The position numbers and the translations under genes were made by a program. A DNA stretch of 64,000 bases from Microbacterium sp. Marseille-Q6648 (GTDB taxonomy: Bacteria > Actinomycetota > Actinomycetes > Actinomycetales > Microbacteriaceae): positions 1-64,000 of the forward strand of contig NZ_CALPBZ010000006.1 of NCBI RefSeq assembly GCF_943181415.1, given 5' to 3'. Shown here one piece after another: positions 59,260 through 64,000 of the stretch; position 1 is the stretch's first letter; each line of letters opens with the position of its first letter. Below the pieces are notes generated by a model. That model was not told the DNA's origin. It did not search any database and was given only the letters and a program-made list of their open reading frames with translations.

Positions 59260-60167
59260 CAGCCCTTGAACGCTCCGTCCATGATTCCCGCGACCATGCG
59301 ACGGCCGACGAAGAAGAAGACGATCAGCAACGGGAGGGTGGCCATGAAGGACCCGCCCATCGTCAGCGCCAGGTCGATTGTGCGGTTGGCCTGCAGCTGC
59401 TTCAGCGCGATCTGCACGGTGAACAGCTCGGGCGACTTCAGCACGATGAACGGCCACATGAAGTCGTTCCACACCGCCGTGAAGGTGATGAGCCCGAGGA
59501 CGAACGCCGCCGGACGCACGACGGGGAAGCCGATGCGCCAGAAGATCTGCCAACTGTTGGCACCGTCGATGCGGGCTGCCTGCATGAGCTCGTCGTTCAG
59601 CGTCGTGGCCATGTGCTGACGCATCCAGAAGATGCCGAAGGCGCTCGCGAGTCCCGGGACGATGATCGCCTGGAGGGTGTCGACCCAGTCGAGCCACGAG
59701 ATGATCAGGTACTGCGGGATCACACTGAGCTGCGCGGGCACTGTCATGGTGAGCAGCACGATGAGGAACAGGGCGTTGCGACCCGGGAACTGCAGCTTGG
59801 CGAAGGCGAAGCCGGCCAGCGCGCACAGCAGCGAGGCGATGACCGCGATCGACAGCGACACGATGGTGCTGTTGAGCAGCGACTGGAAGAACGGCACGGT
59901 GTCGAAGACCTTGCCCGCGATGTCGAAGAAGTTGAACCCGGGATAGAGGCGCGGGGGGATCGAGGTGACCGCCGTCGCGCCCACCGAGGCGATGACGAAC
60001 ATGTAGTACAGCGGGAAGACGCTGATGAGCACCGCGATGATGAGCATCAGGTAGACCGGCCACCCGACGCGGCCCGCTCGGGCACCGCGCCCGGGACGAC
60101 GCTTCTGCGGACGCGTGAGCGCCTCCTGGCCCGCCTGCGGGACCGCCTGATCGATGACGTCGGACAT
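59259..60167 (-). CDS. Sugar ABC transporter permease (MalG-like)
   Basis: The 302-residue protein has a Gln/Arg-rich cytoplasmic start, six membrane helices and the EAA loop MQAARIDGANSWQIFWRIGF (about 188-207). It ends VAGIMDGAFKG. It has ATGA overlaps at both ends, with the partner permease and GH3. Confidence 0.93.
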   Translation of the reverse strand: MSDVIDQAVPQAGQEALTRPQKRRPGRGARAGRVGWPVYLMLIIAVLISVFPLYYMFVIASVGATAVTSIPPRLYPGFNFFDIAGKVFDTVPFFQSLLNSTIVSLSIAVIASLLCALAGFAFAKLQFPGRNALFLIVLLTMTVPAQLSVIPQYLIISWLDWVDTLQAIIVPGLASAFGIFWMRQHMATTLNDELMQAARIDGANSWQIFWRIGFPVVRPAAFVLGLITFTAVWNDFMWPFIVLKSPELFTVQIALKQLQANRTIDLALTMGGSFMATLPLLIVFFFVGRRMVAGIMDGAFKG

Positions 60168-61138
60168 CAGCGCGCCTTCCGGGTGCGAGTGGTCAGGTAG
60201 AAGTTGATGAGCGAGACGACGACGACGATGAGGAACAGCGCCACGCCGATCGCCGAGCCGTATCCGAACTCGAACTGCCCGAAGCCCTGCTCGTAGAGGA
60301 ACAGTGCGAGGGTCTGGCACTGTCGTCCGCCACCGCACGTGAGGCCGGACTCGGGCGCCACCAGCAGCGGCTCGGTGAAGATCTGCAGCCCGCCGATGGT
60401 CGACATGATGACGGTGAAGATGATGATCGGGCGCAGGGACGGGATCGTGAGGTGGATGAACTGCTGCCACCCGGATGCGCCGTCGACCGAGGCCGCCTCG
60501 TACATCTCCCGGGGCAGCGCCTGCAGCCCCGCCAGGTAGAGGAGCGTGTTGTAGCCGAACCAGCGCCACATCACCATCGACGAGATGACGATCCACGACC
60601 CGACCTGGGAGGACAGGAAGTTGACGTCGGGGATGCCGAAGATGTTGAGCACCCAGTTGATGAGGCCGAAGTTGCGGTCGAAGATCTGCGCGAAGACGAG
60701 GGCGGTGGCCGCCACCGACGTGATGTAGGGCACCAGCAGCGCCATGCGGAAGAAGTTCGCCCACTTCAGAGTGGCGTGGTTGAGCAGGTGGGCGAGCCCC
60801 AGCGCCAGCAGAAGCTGCGGGATCGTGGAGATGAGGAAGATGCCGAACGTGTTCACGAATGCGTTCCAGAACCGGGGATCCTGGAACAGCCGCTCGAAGT
60901 TGGCGAGTCCCACGAAGGTCTGCTCACCGATGGGGTTCCAGTCGAACAGCGCCACGTAGAAGGTGAACACGAGCGGGAACAGCCCGAAGATCGCGAAGAT
61001 GACGAAGAACGGCGCGATGTAGACGTAGGGCGCGATGCGTTCGCCGAAGCTCTGTCGGATGCGCGACGGCGGTCGGTCGCGTCGGCGCGTCTTGCGCACG
61101 GAGATCAGGGTGGCGGTCGCGGGAGCGGTGACTGTCAT
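60167..61138 (-). CDS. Sugar ABC transporter permease (MalF-like)
   Basis: The 323-residue protein has six helices and the EAA motif YEAASVDGASGWQQFIHLTI (about 213-232). A short loop, ESGLTCGGGRQCQTLAL, carries two cysteines and faces outside near the last helices. ATG 61138 follows a strong hairpin that separates it from the binding-protein gene, which probably lowers permease relative to binding protein. Confidence 0.93.
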   Translation of the reverse strand: MTVTAPATATLISVRKTRRRDRPPSRIRQSFGERIAPYVYIAPFFVIFAIFGLFPLVFTFYVALFDWNPIGEQTFVGLANFERLFQDPRFWNAFVNTFGIFLISTIPQLLLALGLAHLLNHATLKWANFFRMALLVPYITSVAATALVFAQIFDRNFGLINWVLNIFGIPDVNFLSSQVGSWIVISSMVMWRWFGYNTLLYLAGLQALPREMYEAASVDGASGWQQFIHLTIPSLRPIIIFTVIMSTIGGLQIFTEPLLVAPESGLTCGGGRQCQTLALFLYEQGFGQFEFGYGSAIGVALFLIVVVVSLINFYLTTRTRKAR

Positions 61139-61158
61139 GTTCCTCTGCCTCGGTCGGG

Positions 61159-61188
61159 ACGGTGGCCCGGGCGCGCCCGGGCCACCGT
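61159..61188 (-). terminator. Intercistronic hairpin between binding-protein and permease genes
   Basis: Arms 61159-61171 and 61176-61188 (ACGGTGGCCCGGG and complement) pair perfectly over 13 bp around CGCG. There is no T tract, so it is more likely an attenuating or 3'-end-protecting stem than a full terminator, as is usual between sugar-binding-protein and permease genes. Confidence 0.75.
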
Positions 61189-61201
61189 CTGTCGAAGGGG
61201 G

Positions 61202-62482
61202 TCAGCCCCCGATGGCTGCTTTCGCGCTGTCGAGGCCTGTCTGCCAGGCGTCCTCGGGCGCGACGTTGCCCGCCTGCATGTCGACGAGCGCGTTCAGCAG
61301 CGCACCGCCGATCGCACTGGTGTCGGGACCGTTGTAGAAGGACTGGAAGTTCATCACCGAGTCGCTCATGATCTGCCCGATCGGCGAGTCGCCGTAGAAC
61401 GGGTCGGTGTAGCTCTTGACCTCGTCGCTCTCGAGCGCCGCCTCGGCCGCGGGGAAGGTGCCCGTCGTGGCGAAGTGCTCGGTCTGGCCCTCGGGCGACA
61501 GCATCGTCTCGATGTACTGCCACGCCGCCTCTTTGTTCTCGGCGCGGGCGGGGATGGCGATGACGCTGCCGCCCCAGTTGCCGCCGACACCCGGGATCGA
61601 GGCGATGCGCCACTTGCCCTCGGTGTCGGGGGCGTCGTTCTTGAGACCCGAGAGGATCCACGACGGCGCCGTGGTGACGGCGAACGCGCCGTTGGCCTTG
61701 CCGGGCGCCCAGCCCGACGACCATGCCGGGATGTCGGCGCTCAGGCCGGCCTCGTAGGTGCGCACCGCGACGTCGAAGGCTTCCTCGACCTCGGGGTTGG
61801 TGTCGTAGATGAGCTCACCCTCGGGGGTGTAGTACTTCTGGCTCACCTGGTTGACCGTCGAGAAGAAGATCGACGTCTCGACGTTGTCGACGAAGGGCTC
61901 GCCGGTCGCTTCGGTGTACTGCTCGCCCATGGCGATGAAGTCGTCCCACGTGGACCACATCTCGGCCACCTCGGCCGGGTCGGTGGGCAGGCCCGCCTCT
62001 TCGAACAGGTCGGCACGGTAGGCGAAGGCCAGGCCGCCGACATCGGTGGGGATGCCGATGATCGATCCGTCCTCGGCGGTGGCCCCGTCGATGGCCCAAT
62101 CCAGGTAGCCGTCGCCGATGTCGTCGCCGCCGAGCGTGCGGAGGTCGACGAAGTTGCCGGCGTTCTCGACGAACTTGGGCAGGTCGTCGTTCTGGATCAT
62201 GACGAGGTCGGGCACCCGCCCCCCGGCCAGGGCGGCCGTCAGGGCGGTGGCCGTCTCGGTGGTGCTGCCGACCTCGGAGAGCTTCACCTTCGCGTCGGGG
62301 TTCTTCTCCAGGTACCGGTCGACCGAGTCCTTCTGGCCGATTCCGGTGAACGACCAGAACTCGAACTCGGCGTTCGGGTCTCCGCCTTCGGAGCCGGAGC
62401 CGGAGCCTCCCGAGCATCCGGAGATCAGCAGCGCGAGTGCGCCGACAGCGGCGATGGGCAGGGCCAGTTTGCGACGATTCAC
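61202..62482 (-). CDS. Sugar ABC transporter substrate-binding lipoprotein
   Basis: The 426-residue protein has a lipoprotein signal ALALLISGCSGG (Cys at about 23), a Gly/Ser linker, then a cluster-B binding fold with VKLSEVGSTTETATALTAAL, PDLVMIQNDDLPKFVENAG and IIGIPTDVGGLAFAYRADLF. GAGGAG lies six bases before GTG 62482. First gene of the operon SBP-permease-permease-GH3-ThuA-oxidoreductase. The sugar is unknown; a xyloside or other beta-glycoside is suggested by GH3. Confidence 0.92.
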   Translation of the reverse strand: MNRRKLALPIAAVGALALLISGCSGGSGSGSEGGDPNAEFEFWSFTGIGQKDSVDRYLEKNPDAKVKLSEVGSTTETATALTAALAGGRVPDLVMIQNDDLPKFVENAGNFVDLRTLGGDDIGDGYLDWAIDGATAEDGSIIGIPTDVGGLAFAYRADLFEEAGLPTDPAEVAEMWSTWDDFIAMGEQYTEATGEPFVDNVETSIFFSTVNQVSQKYYTPEGELIYDTNPEVEEAFDVAVRTYEAGLSADIPAWSSGWAPGKANGAFAVTTAPSWILSGLKNDAPDTEGKWRIASIPGVGGNWGGSVIAIPARAENKEAAWQYIETMLSPEGQTEHFATTGTFPAAEAALESDEVKSYTDPFYGDSPIGQIMSDSVMNFQSFYNGPDTSAIGGALLNALVDMQAGNVAPEDAWQTGLDSAKAAIGG

Positions 62483-62539
62483 AACTGCTCCTCTTCTTCG
62501 GGGACATGTGAGTGCGGGAGATGACGGGATCTCGCCGAT

Positions 62540-62598
62540 GTGAGAGATCGTTCTCTCACCCGCGAGCCAGAGTAGCCATGCAACGTTGAAGAGCACAA
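62540..62598 (-). promoter_or_regulatory. Promoter and operator of the second sugar-importer operon
   Basis: On the minus strand TTGTGC (62593-62598) and TACTCT (62569-62574) lie 18 bp apart. Just downstream, at about +3 to +22, is the palindrome GTGAGAGATCGTTCTCTCAC (62540-62559), eight perfect pairs around TCGT. A repressor there would block elongation or initiation. Its inner part differs by one base from the operator at 51577. Confidence 0.65.
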
Positions 62599-62608
62599 GC
62601 CCCGTGTC

Positions 62609-62622
62609 GGAAAACGCTTGTC
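62609..62622. promoter_or_regulatory. Second LacI-family-like site upstream of the importer promoter
   Basis: GGAAAACGCTTGTC matches the general LacI/CRE pattern TGNAANCGNTTNCA at eight of its ten fixed positions, and lies just upstream of the -35 in the divergent gap with lacI. It could be an upstream operator or a site for another LacI regulator. Confidence 0.35.
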
Positions 62623-62710
62623 GCCGACGTCGCCGAGCCGCTTAGGGTAGCGAGAACACGACGAGGCCGACGACGATCGCGGGGACCGTGCAATGATCGA
62701 GGTGGTCGTG

Positions 62711-62720
62711 AGATCGATCT
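62711..62720. promoter_or_regulatory. Operator core AGATCGATCT upstream of lacI
   Basis: A perfect 10-bp palindrome identical to the inner bases of the 51577 operator, 31 bp before the ATG of the lacI gene at 62752. It suggests autoregulation by that LacI protein. Confidence 0.55.
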
Positions 62721-62751
62721 ACGGCCGATGTGCATTCTTCGGAGGGGAGCC

Positions 62752-63753
62752 ATGGCCCGACCCACCATCGTCGACGTCGCCCAGGCTGCGGGCGTCTCAC
62801 GCGCCACGGCCGCGCGCGTGCTCGCCGGGGCCACGAACGTCGACCCCGCGATGACGGAGGCCGTGGCGCGCGAGGCCCGACGGCTGGGGTACGAGACCAA
62901 CTTCGCCGCGCGCGTGCTGCGTGGCGGAAAAGCCGGGTCGATCGGACTGGTCATCGCCTTCGACGAGCTCGGCAGCCTCAGCGGCACCTTCTTCACCGCC
63001 GTGCTCAAGGGTGCCGCGAAGGGACTGTCCGCCGGCGAGGTGCAGCCGGTTCTGCTTCCCGCCGACCACGAGGACCTCGACCGCATCCCCCGGTTCCTGC
63101 GCTCGGGAGCCCTCGACGGCGTGATCGTCATCCTGCAGCACGAGATCACCCATCTCGTCGAGAGCCTCGCCGACTCCCCCATCCCGGTGGCCTGGGTGGG
63201 CAGGCCGCACGCCGACATCGGCCCCGACCCGATCGTGATCGACTCCGACAACTATGGGGGTGGTGTCCAGGCCGCCCGCGCGCTCATCGAGCGGGGGCGG
63301 CGTTCGATCGGGATCATCACCGGTCCGCTCGATCTCGAGCAGGCCCGCGAGCGAACCCGCGGATGGACCGACGAGCTGGCCCGCCACGGCATCGAGCCCG
63401 GCCCTATCGTCCACGGCGACTTCACCCTCGACAGCGGCACCGCGGCGATGGCGCGCCTGCTGCAACGAGCCCCCGACCTCGACGGGGTCTTCGCGTCGTC
63501 CGACCTCATGGCCGCCGGGGCGATCCGCGTCCTCCAGGCCGCCGGGCGCCGCGTGCCCGCGGACGTGTCGGTCGTCGGCTTCGACGACGTGCTCATCGCC
63601 AGCACATCCGACCCACCGCTCACCACCGTCCGGCAGCCGCTGGAAGAGATGGGCCGCGCGGCGGCCGACACGCTTCTGGCCACGATCCGCGGACTGCCTG
63701 CCGAGAAGGAGCAGCTGCTGCCCACGTCGCTCGTCCGTCGCGAGTCGCTCTGA
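62752..63753 (+). CDS. LacI-family transcriptional regulator of the second importer operon
   Basis: The 333-residue protein has helix-turn-helix TIVDVAQAAGVSRATAARVL (residues 5-24), hinge NFAARVLRGGKAG and effector domain from SIGLVIAFDELGSLSG on. GGAGGGG precedes ATG 62752. It is divergent from the importer operon and flanked by GAGATCG-TCTC sites, so it is the best candidate for the protein that recognises them, here and at 51577. Two bases separate its stop from the next gene. Confidence 0.9.
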   Translation: MARPTIVDVAQAAGVSRATAARVLAGATNVDPAMTEAVAREARRLGYETNFAARVLRGGKAGSIGLVIAFDELGSLSGTFFTAVLKGAAKGLSAGEVQPVLLPADHEDLDRIPRFLRSGALDGVIVILQHEITHLVESLADSPIPVAWVGRPHADIGPDPIVIDSDNYGGGVQAARALIERGRRSIGIITGPLDLEQARERTRGWTDELARHGIEPGPIVHGDFTLDSGTAAMARLLQRAPDLDGVFASSDLMAAGAIRVLQAAGRRVPADVSVVGFDDVLIASTSDPPLTTVRQPLEEMGRAAADTLLATIRGLPAEKEQLLPTSLVRRESL

Positions 63754-63754
63754 C

Positions 63755-64000
63755 ATGCCGCTTCCCCCGCACAAGGTGCTCATCAGTACGGATGCCGCGA
63801 ACGAGGTCGACGACCAGTTCGCCGTCGTGCATGCTCTGCTCTCGCCCGTCCTCGACGTACGGGGGATCCTGCCCGCCCACTTCGGACGAGAGGGCAGCCG
63901 CGCCGAATCCCGTGCCGAGGTCGACCTCCTGCACTCCCTGCTCGGAGCCGCCGGGCGCGCTGTCGTCGCCGACGGCGCGGACGCGGCACTGCCGGACGAG
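63755..64000 (+). CDS. Nucleoside hydrolase family protein, 5' part only
   Basis: The first 82 residues are in the window. After MPLPPHKVLIS the calcium-binding motif TDAANEVDDQFAVVHALLS matches the DTDxxxDD pattern of inosine-uridine-preferring nucleoside hydrolases, with the first Asp as Thr-Asp. The next part, VRGILPAHFGREGSRAES, fits the family. It would cleave ribosides to base and sugar; in this context it may act on another N- or O-glycoside. Co-transcribed with lacI (one-base gap). Confidence 0.8.
   Translation, partial: MPLPPHKVLISTDAANEVDDQFAVVHALLSPVLDVRGILPAHFGREGSRAESRAEVDLLHSLLGAAGRAVVADGADAALPDE

Noticed and set aside
1-64000. tRNA or rRNA genes
   Set aside because: Gene gaps were read for cloverleaf features such as GGTTCGAATCC and for rRNA motifs; nothing convincing was found.

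Overview
The window is high-GC DNA (roughly 70% by eye) with strong GC3 bias, many GTG starts, stop/start overlaps (ATGA, GTGA) inside operons, and several start codons placed 6-7 nt after a -10-like hexamer. With the gene content (HU protein, CopD-CtaG fusion, LMW tyrosine phosphatase, PknB-type kinase, many LacI regulators and sugar ABC importers) this points to an actinobacterium of the Microbacteriaceae, most likely Microbacterium or a close relative. The genus is an inference; no rRNA gene is present. No tRNA, CRISPR array, prophage or replication origin was seen.

Layout. 1-6.3 kb: a 51-bp tandem repeat, a copper/cytochrome-oxidase assembly membrane protein, HU, the remnant of an ion channel, an esterase, the cysteine-poor ribosomal set rpmB-rpmG-rpsN and a 3-methyladenine glycosylase with an unusual tail. 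6.3-14.4 kb: an MFS exporter, then a seven-gene zinc operon on the minus strand (znuA-znuC-znuB-zur-permease-TIGR03943 protein-secreted beta-propeller), with a Zur-box-like palindrome inside a well-formed leaderless promoter. An IS110-family element (about 14.45-15.96 kb) lies just upstream of that promoter. 16-20.7 kb: an aminotransferase coupled to a branched-chain 2-oxoacid dehydrogenase (E1alpha, E1beta, E2). 20.8-39.3 kb: a mix of housekeeping and accessory genes, including a WXG-like protein paired with a lipase-like protein, a large ExeM/NucH extracellular nuclease, purB, several oxidoreductases and a transmembrane Ser/Thr kinase. The gaps between these genes carry three families of short intergenic repeats.

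39.4-64 kb is a carbohydrate-utilisation island with two sugar ABC importers, three LacI regulators and enzymes of GH32 (one intact, one broken by an internal deletion), GH51, GH127, GH36, GH27 and GH3, plus two ThuA-domain proteins, a Gfo/Idh/MocA oxidoreductase and the start of a nucleoside hydrolase. The intracellular glycosidases suggest uptake and trimming of plant oligosaccharides carrying fructosyl, L-arabinofuranosyl and alpha-galactosyl (or beta-L-arabinopyranosyl) residues. A palindrome with core GAGATCG(A/T)TCTC recurs upstream of the second importer operon, between GH127 and GH36, and once more inside the GH36 gene; its inner ten bases recur upstream of the third lacI. This suggests one regulator joins two physically separate gene sets.

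Most notable: the intergenic repeat families with palindromic cores; the zinc operon with three histidine-rich proteins and an unassigned secreted propeller; the candidate LacI regulon with a possible internal auxiliary operator; two genes broken by internal deletions (ion channel, GH32); and a recurrent -10/start arrangement implying many leaderless mRNAs.
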